Origin: Streptomyces sp. CB02959
GTDB taxonomy: Bacteria; Actinomycetota; Actinomycetes; Streptomycetales; Streptomycetaceae
Length of the DNA stretch: 64,000 nucleotides
Direction of reading: 5' to 3'
Assembly (NCBI RefSeq): GCF_002803155.1
Contig: NZ_NNBP01000032.1
Span: 1-64,000 of the forward strand
How positions within the stretch are numbered: the first letter of the stretch is position 1; every line of letters starts with the position of its first letter. The notes beneath the pieces are model-generated. The model was not told the origin of the DNA. It worked only from the letters and a program-made list of their open reading frames with translations, and made no database searches. Both the position numbers and the translations under genes were made by a program. This document shows positions 46,225 through 57,233 of this stretch, one piece after another.

Positions 46225-47208
46225 ATGGCCAGGAAGACAGCTAACGACGATCCGCTCGCCCCCGTCACGATCGCGGTGGGGCAGGAGGAGCTGCTGCTCG
46301 ATCGAGCGGTGCAGCAGGTGGTGGCCGCTGCCAGGGCGGCTGACGCGGACACCGATGTGCGGGACCTCACTCCCGATCAGCTCCAGCCCGGCACCCTCGC
46401 CGAGCTCACCAGCCCCTCGCTCTTCGCCGAGCGCAAGGTCGTGGTGGTACGCGCTTCCCAGGACCTGTCCGCGGACACCATCAAGGACGTCAAGGCGTAC
46501 CTCGGCTCGCCCGCCGAGGAGATCACCCTGGTGTTGCTGCACGCCGGCGGCGCCAAGGGCAAGGGGCTGCTCGACGCGGCCCGTAAGGTCGGGGCGCGCG
46601 AAGTGGCCTGCCCCAAGATGACCAAGCCGGCCGACCGGCTCTCCTTCGTCCGTGGCGAGTTCCGGGCGCTCGGCCGTTCCGCCACACCGGAGGCCTGCCA
46701 GGCGCTGGTGGACGCCATTGGGAGTGATCTTCGCGAGTTGGCCTCGGCGTGCGCGCAGTTGGTTGCCGATGTCGAGGGCACGATCGATGACGCCGTCGTC
46801 GCGCGCTACTACACCGGCCGGGCCGAGGCGTCGAGCTTTACGGTCGCCGACCGGGCGGTCGAGGGCCGGGCCGCCGAGGCGCTGGAGGCATTGCGCTGGG
46901 CCATCGCGACCGGTGTCGCCCCCGTGATGATCACCAGTGCGCTGGCGCAGGGCGTCCGGGCCATCGGCAAGCTCGCCTCCGCCCCGCGCGGCGCCCGCCC
47001 CGGCGACCTCGCCCGCGACCTGGGGATGCCGCCCTGGAAGATCGACCGGGTCCGGCAGCAGATGCGCGGTTGGTCGGCGGACGGCGTTGCTACGGCGCTG
47101 CGCGCGGTGGCCGAGGCCGACGCGGGGGTGAAGGGCGGCGGGGACGATCCCGAATACGCCCTGGAGAAGGCCGTGGTGACGATCGCGCGGGCGGCCCGCT
47201 CGCGGTAG
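46225..47208 (+). CDS. holA: DNA polymerase III subunit delta
   Basis: 327 residues. Delta opens the beta clamp as part of the clamp loader. The chain shows ITIAVGQEELLLDRAVQQVV-type N-terminus (APVTIAVGQEELLLDRAV), DLTPDQLQPGTLAELTSPSLFAERKVVVV, LLHAGGAKGKGLLDAARKVGA, and the helical C-terminal collar (LGMPPWKIDRVRQQMRGWS). The start ATG at 46225 gives MARKTANDDPLAPV. The position after comEA-comEC is the usual holA slot. Confidence 0.93.
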   Translation: MARKTANDDPLAPVTIAVGQEELLLDRAVQQVVAAARAADADTDVRDLTPDQLQPGTLAELTSPSLFAERKVVVVRASQDLSADTIKDVKAYLGSPAEEITLVLLHAGGAKGKGLLDAARKVGAREVACPKMTKPADRLSFVRGEFRALGRSATPEACQALVDAIGSDLRELASACAQLVADVEGTIDDAVVARYYTGRAEASSFTVADRAVEGRAAEALEALRWAIATGVAPVMITSALAQGVRAIGKLASAPRGARPGDLARDLGMPPWKIDRVRQQMRGWSADGVATALRAVAEADAGVKGGGDDPEYALEKAVVTIARAARSR

Positions 47209-47735
47209 AGACACGCTCGGTGGAGGCACACGGGGTGGAGACACACGCGGTGGAGCCAGGCGGCGGACGCCGAGGTGGTGCGGGAGGCGCGGGCTAGCGC
47301 GCGGCACCAGCCCGCCGCCCGCCGCCCGCCGCCCACCGTCTGCCGCCCGAGTGGCACCCGGCGCCTCACCACGTGCGCGCACAGGCACGCACACACACGC
47401 GCCCGGACTCGGCCGCCCCATGGCCTCACCCGGAAGATCATCCCCGCACCCCTGTCACCCCTTCCGCCTTCACCGCCCTCCGCCTTCCCCCTGACTCGCC
47501 TCATCGCCGACGCAGGGCACCGCCTCATCCTCAGCCCCGTAGCGGCTTGAGGGTTTTCTTCGCGGCTGGATTTGATGCGGGCGCCGGGCCGTAGGCGGGA
47601 GGCTGTGGCGTGGGGAAGGGATGGTTCCGGGTCCCCGTACGGGAGGTGGCGGCGGAGTAGTGGTGGGCGGCTCCGGTGTCGGGTCCGGTTCGGAGTGTTC
47701 GATGGTCGCTGCCTGGAGCGGGGTCTTGCGCACGA

Positions 47736-47782
47736 CGAAGAACCCCGCCTCGCCCGGAAAGGGGCGGTGGCGGGGTTCTTCG
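47736..47782. terminator. Hairpin in the holA-rpsT gap
   Basis: A 14-bp perfect stem (47736-47749 with 47769-47782) with a 19-nt loop. It lies between convergent holA and rpsT and could terminate either. The rest of the 750-bp gap 47209-47960 holds only imperfect GTGGAG-x-CACACG repeats near 47217-47260 and low-complexity Pro/Arg codons; no gene is supported. Confidence 0.6.
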
Positions 47783-47930
47783 TATCCAGTTTGGATGGCT
47801 GCTCGGCGGGTTGGATACCGCGGAGGAGCCGGGTGCGCCGCACCCGCGTGGCGAACGCAGGCCGTGTGCGGCGCGGTGGTGCACCGACAGGGAGCGGAGA
47901 GAGGGGCCGCTGGGTCCCGGACGGCAGGGT

Positions 47931-47949
47931 GACCGCGTCGGGCGCGGTC
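47931..47949 (-). terminator. Terminator of rpsT
   Basis: GACCGCG/CGCGGTC stem with a 5-nt loop directly after the rpsT stop. Confidence 0.4.
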
Positions 47950-47960
47950 AGGCGAAGGGG

Positions 47961-48227
47961 TCAGCCCTTGAGGGAGGCGACCTTCTTGGCCAGCGCCGAC
48001 TTCTTGTTGGCGGCGTTGTTCTTGTGCAGAACACCCTTGCTGACGGCCTTGTCGAGCTTCTTGGACGCCAGGGCCTGCGCGGCGGTGGCCTTCTCCAGGT
48101 CACCGGCCTCGATGGCCTCGCGGGTGCGACGGATCGCGGTCTTCAGGGAGGACTTGACAGCCTTGTTGCGCTGACGAGCCTTCTCGTTGGTCTTGATCCG
48201 CTTCATCTGGGACTTGATGTTCGCCAC
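47961..48227 (-). CDS. rpsT: 30S ribosomal protein S20
   Basis: 88 residues, primary 16S rRNA binder. Typical basic helical sequence ANIKSQMKRIKTNEKARQRNKAVKSSLKTAIRRTREAI and the terminal HKNNAANKKSALAKKVASL. It is divergent from lepA, a conserved actinobacterial pair. Confidence 0.97.
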   Translation of the reverse strand: MANIKSQMKRIKTNEKARQRNKAVKSSLKTAIRRTREAIEAGDLEKATAAQALASKKLDKAVSKGVLHKNNAANKKSALAKKVASLKG

Positions 48228-48301
48228 GAAAGAGCCTTTTCAGGTTCGTTGGAGTTTCGAGTTGCGCCACGTACGAGAGAGGGCACGAAGCGCAGTGGAC
48301 C

Positions 48302-48331
48302 AGGTTACCAGCAGGGTTTACGGGCTCCCAA
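48302..48331 (-). promoter_or_regulatory. Promoter of rpsT
   Basis: On the minus strand TTGGGA (48331-48326), an 18-nt spacer and TAACCT (48307-48302), about 75 nt upstream of the rpsT start. The 312-bp rpsT-lepA gap has no gene. Confidence 0.5.
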
Positions 48332-48539
48332 ACCGGCCCTCGGTCCCGGCCCCGGTCCCAGCCCCAGCCCAGGACTCATGCCGCCTGCCCCGATATCCGT
48401 GCCGCCGCCCGCCCCCACTACCGGCCCACCGCCCCCGCCCCGGATGCCCGTACCGCCCCACCCCCGGCGCTCATGGGACGATGGGGGAGACATCACAAGA
48501 CCGAGTCCCGCCTACCCGCGTTCACTGAATGGACCCTGC

Positions 48540-50414
48540 GTGCCCGCGACCCCTACGAACGTGCCGGAGCCGAGCCGTACCGACCCGGCGCTCCTCCGTA
48601 ACTTCTGCATCATCGCGCACATCGACCACGGCAAGTCGACGCTCGCCGACCGGATGCTCCAGCTCACCGGTGTCGTCGACCAGCGGCAGATGCGCGCGCA
48701 GTACCTCGACCGCATGGACATCGAGCGCGAGCGCGGCATCACGATCAAGTCCCAGGCGGTCCGGCTGCCCTGGAGCCCCTCCGAGGGCGAAGAGGGAAGT
48801 GGCACGACCCACATCCTGAACATGATCGACACGCCGGGCCACGTCGACTTCACCTACGAGGTGTCCCGCTCCCTGGCCGCGTGCGAGGGCTGCCTCCTCC
48901 TCGTCGACGCCGCCCAGGGCATCGAGGCCCAGACCCTCGCCAACCTCTACCTGGCGATGGAGAACGACCTCACGATCATCCCCGTCCTCAACAAGATCGA
49001 CCTGCCGGCCGCGCAGCCCGAGAAGTTCGCCGCCGAGCTGGCGAACCTCGTCGGCTGCGAGCCCGAGGACGTCCTGAAGGTCTCCGCCAAGACGGGCGTC
49101 GGCGTGCCGGAGCTGCTCGACAAGGTCGTCCGCGAGGTGCCGGCCCCGGTCGGCGTCAAGGACGCCCCCGCCCGCGCGATGATCTTCGACTCGGTCTACG
49201 ACGCGTACCGCGGTGTCGTGACCTACGTGAAGGTCGTCGACGGCACGCTGAACAAGCGTGAGCGCATCCGGATGATGTCCACCGGCGCCGCGCACGAGCT
49301 GCTGGAGATCGGTACGAACTCGCCGGAGATGAAGCCGGCCGACGGTCTGTCCGTCGGCGAGGTGGGCTATCTGATCACCGGTGTGAAGGACGTTCGGCAG
49401 TCCAAGGTGGGTGACACGATCACCCAGCTCAGCAAGGGCGCGCAGGAGCCCCTCGGGGGCTACAAGGACCCCAAGCCGATGGTGTTCTCGGGGCTGTACC
49501 CGCTCGACGGTTCGGACTACCCCGAGCTGCGCGACGCGCTGGACAAGCTCCAGCTCAACGACGCGGCACTGGTCTACGAGCCGGAGACCTCGGCGGCGCT
49601 GGGCTTCGGTTTCCGCGTGGGCTTCCTGGGTCTGCTGCACCTGGAGGTCATCCGGGAGCGCCTGGAGCGCGAGTTCGGCCTCGACCTGATCGCGACCGCG
49701 CCCAACGTGGTCTACCGGGTGGAGATGGAGGACGGTACCGAGCACGTCGTCACCAACCCCAGCGAGTTCCCGACCGGCAAGATCGACGTGGTCCACGAGC
49801 CGGTCGTGCGGGCCACGATCCTGGCGCCCAGCGAGTTCATCGGCGCGATCATGGAGCTCTGCCAGACCCGCCGCGGTGCGCTGATGGGCATGGACTACCT
49901 CTCCGAGGACCGGGTCGAGATCCGCTACACCCTGCCGCTCGCGGAGGTCGTCTTCGACTTCTTCGACCAGCTCAAGTCCAAGACCCGCGGCTACGCCTCG
50001 CTGGACTACGAGCCCACCGGCGAGCAGACCTCCGACCTGGTCAAGGTCGACATCCTGCTGCACGGCGACAAGGTCGACGCGTTCTCCGCGATCACCCACA
50101 AGGACAAGGCGTACGCGTACGGCGTGCGGCTGGTCGCCAAGCTTCGTGAGCTGATCCCGCGGCAGAACTTCGAGGTGCCGATCCAGGCCGCCATCGGCAG
50201 CCGGGTGATCGCCCGGGAGACGGTCCGCGCCATCCGCAAGGACGTCCTCGCCAAGTGCTACGGCGGTGACATCTCCCGTAAGCGGAAGCTGCTGGAGAAG
50301 CAGAAGGAAGGCAAGAAGCGGATGAAGATGGTCGGCAGCGTGGAGGTCCCGCAGGACGCCTTCATCGCGGTGCTGTCCTCGGACTCCGACGGCGAGAGCA
50401 AGTCGAAGAAGTAG
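48540..50414 (+). CDS. lepA: Elongation factor 4 (LepA)
   Basis: 624 residues. A ribosome-bound GTPase acting on stalled or back-translocating ribosomes. P-loop AHIDHGKST (about 26-34), switch RERGITIKSQ, DTPGH, NKID, then EF-G-like domains and the LepA-specific C-terminus ending RKRKLLEKQKEGKKRMK. The GTG at 48540 gives the expected short N-terminus before the G domain; the frame is open much further upstream but has no homologous character. Confidence 0.97.
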   Translation: MPATPTNVPEPSRTDPALLRNFCIIAHIDHGKSTLADRMLQLTGVVDQRQMRAQYLDRMDIERERGITIKSQAVRLPWSPSEGEEGSGTTHILNMIDTPGHVDFTYEVSRSLAACEGCLLLVDAAQGIEAQTLANLYLAMENDLTIIPVLNKIDLPAAQPEKFAAELANLVGCEPEDVLKVSAKTGVGVPELLDKVVREVPAPVGVKDAPARAMIFDSVYDAYRGVVTYVKVVDGTLNKRERIRMMSTGAAHELLEIGTNSPEMKPADGLSVGEVGYLITGVKDVRQSKVGDTITQLSKGAQEPLGGYKDPKPMVFSGLYPLDGSDYPELRDALDKLQLNDAALVYEPETSAALGFGFRVGFLGLLHLEVIRERLEREFGLDLIATAPNVVYRVEMEDGTEHVVTNPSEFPTGKIDVVHEPVVRATILAPSEFIGAIMELCQTRRGALMGMDYLSEDRVEIRYTLPLAEVVFDFFDQLKSKTRGYASLDYEPTGEQTSDLVKVDILLHGDKVDAFSAITHKDKAYAYGVRLVAKLRELIPRQNFEVPIQAAIGSRVIARETVRAIRKDVLAKCYGGDISRKRKLLEKQKEGKKRMKMVGSVEVPQDAFIAVLSSDSDGESKSKK

Positions 50415-50432
50415 CGGCCGCAGGACGCACGG

Positions 50433-50467
50433 GCGGGGCGCCGGTTCCTTGGGGACCGGCGCCCCGC
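50433..50467 (+). terminator. Terminator of lepA
   Basis: A 16-bp stem with one mismatch (50433-50448 with 50452-50467) around a short loop. Confidence 0.7.
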
Positions 50468-50617
50468 GGCGTGTCCGGGCCGGTCGCACGGGGTGCCGGC
50501 CGGGCCGCCGGTCAAGCGGGTGTCATGTGCACCTATCGCTCGGGTCACATCGTGAACCAGTCGGGCGCAGCCCCTTACATGGCGGCGTCACGCGTTCTAG
50601 TCTGATCACTACTCAAA

Positions 50618-50635
50618 GGTTACTCGCGAGTCACC
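50618..50635. promoter_or_regulatory. Palindromic operator upstream of acyl-CoA synthetase
   Basis: GGTTACTCGCGAGTCACC is an 18-bp near-perfect palindrome (one mismatched pair) 28 nt before the start. TetR-family repressors of fatty-acid genes bind sites of this general size; the regulator is not identified. Confidence 0.45.
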
Positions 50636-50663
50636 AGCAACGAAGCGGGCCCCGGAGGACGCC

Positions 50664-52553
<1,890 letters not shown>

Positions 52554-52785
52554 CGACGGGGCGGGGCGGGCCCTGCGCGCACGGGGCCGGGAGCAGGGCG
52601 GACGCGGTCCGGGCGGACACCGGGCGGACACCGGCCGGGACCGCGGGCCAACTGTCGCGCCGCGTCAGCCGAATTGACCCCTCTGACCACGCACTTCCGT
52701 GACTCACCGTTTATGAGTGGGCTCGTTCTGTCACTCTGGCGGTGGCGCATCCGGCGCCGCTGGGGAACTGCTCGGGAGTTGCTCA

Positions 52786-54900
52786 ATGAGGATGACAACT
52801 TCGGCCGGACGGAACGACGTTGCCGGGGCCGCCGCCCGCTCCCTGCGGGCCACGCTGCCCGGCGACCCGCGGGCCGCGGCGGCCGCGCGACAGTTCGTCC
52901 GGACCGCCTTCGCGGACTGGGCCGAGCGGCGGCTGCCCGGCGCCGACCGGCTCACCGACCGGTTGGCGGACGAAGCGGTACTGCTGGTCAGCGAGTTGGT
53001 GACCAACGCGGTGGTGCACGCGGGCACCACCGTCGAGCTGCTGTGCCGGCTCGACCCCGCCGAGGAGCCGGTGCCGCACCCCGACGACCCCCCGGACGCC
53101 GTCCCCGAGGAACCGCCCCGCCCCGGCCTCGTCGTCGAGGTCTCCGACCGGCACCCCACCCAGCCGGTGCGGGCCCGCGAGGACACCGGCGCCTACGAGG
53201 GCGGCGGCCACGGGCTCCGGCTGATCAGCGCGGTGGCCGACGCCTGGGGCGTCACCTACCGGCGGTCCATGAAGACGGTGTGGTTCCGGCTGCCGGTCGG
53301 CGGCCCGGACGTCGCCTGGCCGGAACCGGAGACCCCGGATGACGCCTACGACGCCTACGAGGCATACGACGCGTACGGCACCTGTGACGCCTACGACACC
53401 TGCGACACCCGCGATGCCCACGGCGCCTACGACACCTATGGCGCCCTCGACGACCAGAGGTTCCGGCGGGAACTGCGGGCCTCCGAACTCCTCGCCCCGG
53501 TGCCGCGCCGCGCCGCCCCGCCCGAGGACCGCCCCGTACGGGACCGCGGCGGCGTCGACAGCGGGGCGCTGTCCTTCCTGGCGGAGGCGTCCGACCTGCT
53601 CTCCGGACAGCTGGACGCCGACCAGGTCGCGTCGCTGGCCTGCCAACTGATCGTCCCGCGGCTCGCCGACTGGTGCGCGGTGTGGCTCCACGACGGCGAC
53701 GGCGGCGCCCCCGGGCGCGGTCTCAGCGAGGACGGCGAGGCGCCGCGGCTGGCCCGGGTCTGGCACCTGTCCGAGGGCCGGATCGACTCGCTGCGGACCG
53801 CCCTGGAGAAGGAACCGCCGGGCCGGTGGGCCGACGGCGGCACCGACCACCGTCCGGCCCCGGTGCCCTGGCCCTGGGCGCACGAACCGACCGGCCGCGA
53901 ACCCGGCGGCGCGGCCCTGGCCTGCCCCCTGGTCGCCGGCGGCCGGCGGCTCGGCACCCTGCTGCTCGGCCGGGCCGGACTGCGGCGCTTCCCCGGCGAG
54001 GTGGTCGCCCTCACCGAGGACCTGTGCCGGCGCGCCGCGCGGGCGGTGGCCACGGCCCGCGCCTACAGCCGCCAGGAACGCATCAGCCGGGTCCTCCAGC
54101 GCCGGCTGCTGCCCCAGGGGCAGGCCCAGGTGCCCGGCGTGGCGTCCGCGGTGGTCTACGAGCCGCGCGAGGGCGCCTGGGCCGGCGGTGACTTCTGGGA
54201 CCTCTTCGACGCCGGCGACGACCGCTGGTGCTTCGCGCTGGGCGACGTCTGCGGCAGCGGTCCCGAGGCCGCCGCGGTCACCGGGCTGGCCCGGCCGGTG
54301 CTGCGACTGCTGGCCCGCGACGGCTTCGGCGTCGCCGAGGTCCTCGACCGGCTCAACAAGACCATGGCCCGGGAGGCCGCGGACTCCGTCGCCGCGGTCG
54401 CGGCGGCGGTGGCGGCGGCCGGCGCGGGCGCCGAGGCCCCCGTGGAGATCCGCGAGGAGGGCGAGCAGGCCCGCTTCCTCTCCCTCCTCTACGGCGAGAT
54501 CGTCCCGTACCCCGGCGGTTCGGGCGGCGCCCGCTGCACCCTCGCCAGCGCCGGCCACCCGCTGCCGCTGGTCCTCGGCGCCGACGGCGCGGTCCGGGTC
54601 GCCGCGGCACCGCAGATGCTGCTGGGCGTCGTCGAGGACGCGACGTACGTCAGCGAGTCCTTCGACCTCTGCCCCGGGGAGACGCTGCTGTGCGTCACCG
54701 ACGGGGTGACCGAGCGCCGGTCCGGCCGGCGGCTCTTCGACGACGAGGACGGGCTGGCCACCGCGCTCGCCGCGGCGGCCGGGCAGAGCGCCGAAGCCAT
54801 CGCCGAGCACATCCGCCGCACCGTGCACGCCTTCGGGCCGACCCCGCCCGACGACGACCTGGCGCTGATGGTGCTCCAGGCGGCGGGTGGGTGTGCGTAG
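52786..54900 (+). CDS. ATPase-GAF-PP2C regulatory phosphatase (SpoIIE type)
   Basis: 704 residues. An N-terminal RsbW-like HATPase domain (about 10-170; LADEAVLLVSELVTNAVVHAG, GHGLRLISAVADAWGV) is followed by an Asp-Ala-Tyr-rich linker (about 185-225), a GAF-like region (about 260-430) and a C-terminal SpoIIE/PP2C phosphatase domain (about 455-700; GGDFWDLF, GDVCGSGPEAA, CVTDGVTERR). Such proteins act in partner-switching control of sigma factors. ATG at 52786 (alternative 52792) with GGGAG upstream. Partner proteins are not in the window. Confidence 0.9.
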   Translation: MRMTTSAGRNDVAGAAARSLRATLPGDPRAAAAARQFVRTAFADWAERRLPGADRLTDRLADEAVLLVSELVTNAVVHAGTTVELLCRLDPAEEPVPHPDDPPDAVPEEPPRPGLVVEVSDRHPTQPVRAREDTGAYEGGGHGLRLISAVADAWGVTYRRSMKTVWFRLPVGGPDVAWPEPETPDDAYDAYEAYDAYGTCDAYDTCDTRDAHGAYDTYGALDDQRFRRELRASELLAPVPRRAAPPEDRPVRDRGGVDSGALSFLAEASDLLSGQLDADQVASLACQLIVPRLADWCAVWLHDGDGGAPGRGLSEDGEAPRLARVWHLSEGRIDSLRTALEKEPPGRWADGGTDHRPAPVPWPWAHEPTGREPGGAALACPLVAGGRRLGTLLLGRAGLRRFPGEVVALTEDLCRRAARAVATARAYSRQERISRVLQRRLLPQGQAQVPGVASAVVYEPREGAWAGGDFWDLFDAGDDRWCFALGDVCGSGPEAAAVTGLARPVLRLLARDGFGVAEVLDRLNKTMAREAADSVAAVAAAVAAAGAGAEAPVEIREEGEQARFLSLLYGEIVPYPGGSGGARCTLASAGHPLPLVLGADGAVRVAAAPQMLLGVVEDATYVSESFDLCPGETLLCVTDGVTERRSGRRLFDDEDGLATALAAAAGQSAEAIAEHIRRTVHAFGPTPPDDDLALMVLQAAGGCA

Positions 54901-55044
54901 GCGGGGGCTATGGGCCGGGCGCCCGTAGGTGCGGGGGCGTAGGGGGTGTCCGTAGGCGGGTGCCCGTAGGGGAGGTCGAACAGGTCTCGTAGGGGGTGCG
55001 AGGCCCCCCTGCGGGGCCACAACCGGGCGGGTGGGGGTGGTATT

Positions 55045-55092
55045 CCGGATCGCCGGATCGCCGGATCGCCGGATCGCCGGATCGCCGGATCC
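55045..55092 (+). repeat. 8-bp tandem repeat CCGGATCG
   Basis: Six copies, the last with a G-to-C change at its end. It lies in the 470-bp gap 54901-55370, which otherwise holds only Gly/Arg-type low-complexity sequence and the hemW promoter. Confidence 0.85.
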
Positions 55093-55370
55093 CGTGGCCG
55101 TCGGTACCGGTCACGGGCGGGGGCCCGGGGGCGGGCGGCGCCCGGGGTGGCCCTCAGCGCGGCGTCCGTAGCGGCGGAGCGCCTTGGCGGTGTGCCGTGT
55201 GTGCCGTGTGTGCCGGGGCCGCCGACCGGTTCCGCCCCGCCCCACCGGCGCCGTCCCGATCACCCACCGGCTCCGGCTCGTACCGCCGACCGGCTCCCTC
55301 GGCATCGGGACCGCACGCCGGGCCAGGGACCGCGGACCGGCACCGTCCGGCATGACGGACAATGGACCTC

Positions 55371-56603
55371 ATGCCTTCCGCACTGCCAGATGGTGAGCCG
55401 ATGCCCGAGGACGGGGCGCTGCCCCGCCATGCGCTGACCGGTGCCGCCCAGCGGCCCCTCGGCTTCTATCTGCACGTGCCGTACTGCGCCACCCGCTGCG
55501 GCTACTGCGACTTCAACACCTACACCGCCAGCGAGCTGCGCGGCCCCGGCGGCGCCCTGGCGTCCCGGGAGAACTACGCCGACACCCTCGTCGAGGAGGT
55601 CCGGCTGGCCCGCAAGGTGCTGGGCGACGACTCCCGCCCGATCGAGACGGTCTTCGTCGGCGGTGGCACTCCGACCCTGCTGCCCGCCGCCGACCTCGGC
55701 CGGATGCTGGCCGCGCTGCGCGACGAGTTCGGCCTGGCGCCCGACGCCGAGATCACCACCGAGGCCAACCCGGAGTCGGTCGACCCGCGCTATCTCGCCG
55801 AGCTGCGCGCGGCCGGTTTCAACCGCGTCTCCTTCGGCATGCAGAGCGCCCGGCAGCACGTCCTGAAGATCCTCGACCGCACGCACACCCCGGGCCGCCC
55901 CGAAGCCTGCGTCGCCGAGGCCCGCGCGGCCGGCTTCGCGCACGTCAACCTCGATCTGATCTACGGCACCCCCGGCGAGTCCGACGACGACTGGCGGGCC
56001 TCGCTCGAAGCCGCCACCGACGCCGGCCCGGACCACATCTCCGCGTACGCCCTGATCGTCGAGGAGGGCACCCAGCTGGCCCGCCGGATCCGCCGCGGCG
56101 AGGTCCCGATGACCGACGACGACGTGCACGCCGACCGCTACCTGATCGCCGAGGAGCACCTCGCCGCCGCCGGCTTCTCCTGGTACGAGGTCTCCAACTG
56201 GGCCACCACCGAGGCCGCCCGCTGCCGCCACAACGAGCTGTACTGGACCGGCGCCGACTGGTGGGGCGCCGGCCCCGGCGCGCACAGCCACGTCGGCGGC
56301 GTCCGCTGGTGGAACGTCAAGCACCCCGCCGCGTACGCCCAGGCCCTCGCCGAGGGCCGCTCCCCGGGCGCCGGCCGGGAGCTGCTCGCCGCCGAGGACC
56401 GCCGTGTCGAGCGGATCCTCCTGGAGCTCCGCCTCGCCGCCGGCTGCCCGCTCTCCCTCCTCGCCCCCGCGGGCGCCCGCGCCGCCGCCCGCGCGGTGGC
56501 CGACGGCCTCCTGGCGCCCGGACCCTACGAGGAGGGGCGGGCGGTGCTGACGCTCCGCGGGCGGCTGCTCGCGGACGCGGTGGTGCGCGACCTGGTGGAC
56601 TGA
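55371..56603 (+). CDS. hemW: Heme chaperone HemW (radical SAM)
   Basis: 410 residues. HemW, once called coproporphyrinogen III oxidase-like, binds heme and delivers it. The radical-SAM cluster motif is CATRCGYC (C39, C43, C46); GGGTPTLL and ADAEITTEANPESV-type strands (TTEANPESVDPRYL) follow. Start is taken at 55371 because GACAAT lies 7 nt before it (leaderless); an ATG at 55362 in the same frame is an alternative. Confidence 0.92.
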   Translation: MPSALPDGEPMPEDGALPRHALTGAAQRPLGFYLHVPYCATRCGYCDFNTYTASELRGPGGALASRENYADTLVEEVRLARKVLGDDSRPIETVFVGGGTPTLLPAADLGRMLAALRDEFGLAPDAEITTEANPESVDPRYLAELRAAGFNRVSFGMQSARQHVLKILDRTHTPGRPEACVAEARAAGFAHVNLDLIYGTPGESDDDWRASLEAATDAGPDHISAYALIVEEGTQLARRIRRGEVPMTDDDVHADRYLIAEEHLAAAGFSWYEVSNWATTEAARCRHNELYWTGADWWGAGPGAHSHVGGVRWWNVKHPAAYAQALAEGRSPGAGRELLAAEDRRVERILLELRLAAGCPLSLLAPAGARAAARAVADGLLAPGPYEEGRAVLTLRGRLLADAVVRDLVD

Positions 56604-56737
56604 CTGTTCCGCACGCCCGACCGCCCCGACCGCCCTGCCGACGACCCGACTCCGTGCCGACGCCCGGCCGTCACCCGTCACCGCCGGACCAACGGCCCAA
56701 GGCCGAAGGGCGAAGGCCCAAAAGCCATCACTCAACG

Positions 56738-56858
56738 ACCAACGCTCAACGACCGTCAGGACCAACGCTCAAGGACCGTCAGGACCAACGACCAACGACC
56801 GTCAGGACCAACGACCAACGACCAACGACCAACGACCGTCAGGATCAACGGCCGTCAG
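56738..56858 (+). repeat. Degenerate tandem repeats ACCAACG / ACCGTCAGG
   Basis: Short imperfect repeats fill most of the spacer between hemW and the minus-strand DUF1876 gene, including a run of four ACCAACG units near 56800-56835. Confidence 0.7.
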
Positions 56859-57130
56859 TGGGTCAGCGGGTAGGACGTTCGGCCCGACGCCGTGTCGATC
56901 TCGTTGTGGGCCTTGGTCAGCAGCTGCATCGCAAGATCGTTGAGGGCCCGGGCTCCGGCGACCTCCTCGCCGACCCGGGGCTGATTCCCGTCGGCCGGGT
57001 GGCGGCTGGCATAACCATGGGACCGCACTTCGGTCCCGTCGGGCAGCCGTACCAGCGCGGCGGCCCGGGTGCGGTGGGTGTCCTCCTCGAATTCCAACTC
57101 GACGTGCCATCCGACAGCGGTCTTCAACAT
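56855..57130 (-). CDS. DUF1876 protein
   Basis: 91 residues. GGAGGTGA lies 7 nt before the ATG at 57130. TAVGWHVELEFEEDTHRTRAAALVRLPDGTEVRSHGYA and GEEVAGARALNDLAMQLL are characteristic of the DUF1876 family, a small dsRBD-like fold common in actinobacteria. Its role is not known. It lies next to the DUF3097 gene, which is also minus-strand. Confidence 0.85.
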   Translation of the reverse strand: MLKTAVGWHVELEFEEDTHRTRAAALVRLPDGTEVRSHGYASRHPADGNQPRVGEEVAGARALNDLAMQLLTKAHNEIDTASGRTSYPLTH

Positions 57131-57233
57131 GGCGGTCACCTCCGGAATCGCTGCTACCAGAGTGCGCTCACCGCTGTCCCGGCGCACGGTGTGCACCAGG
57201 GGCGCACACCGCCTCCGGCGCCCTCCGGGGCCC

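Noticed and set aside
47209..47960. Possible small genes in the holA-rpsT gap
   Set aside because: Open frames there have low-complexity Arg/Pro content, no RBS and no conserved motif.
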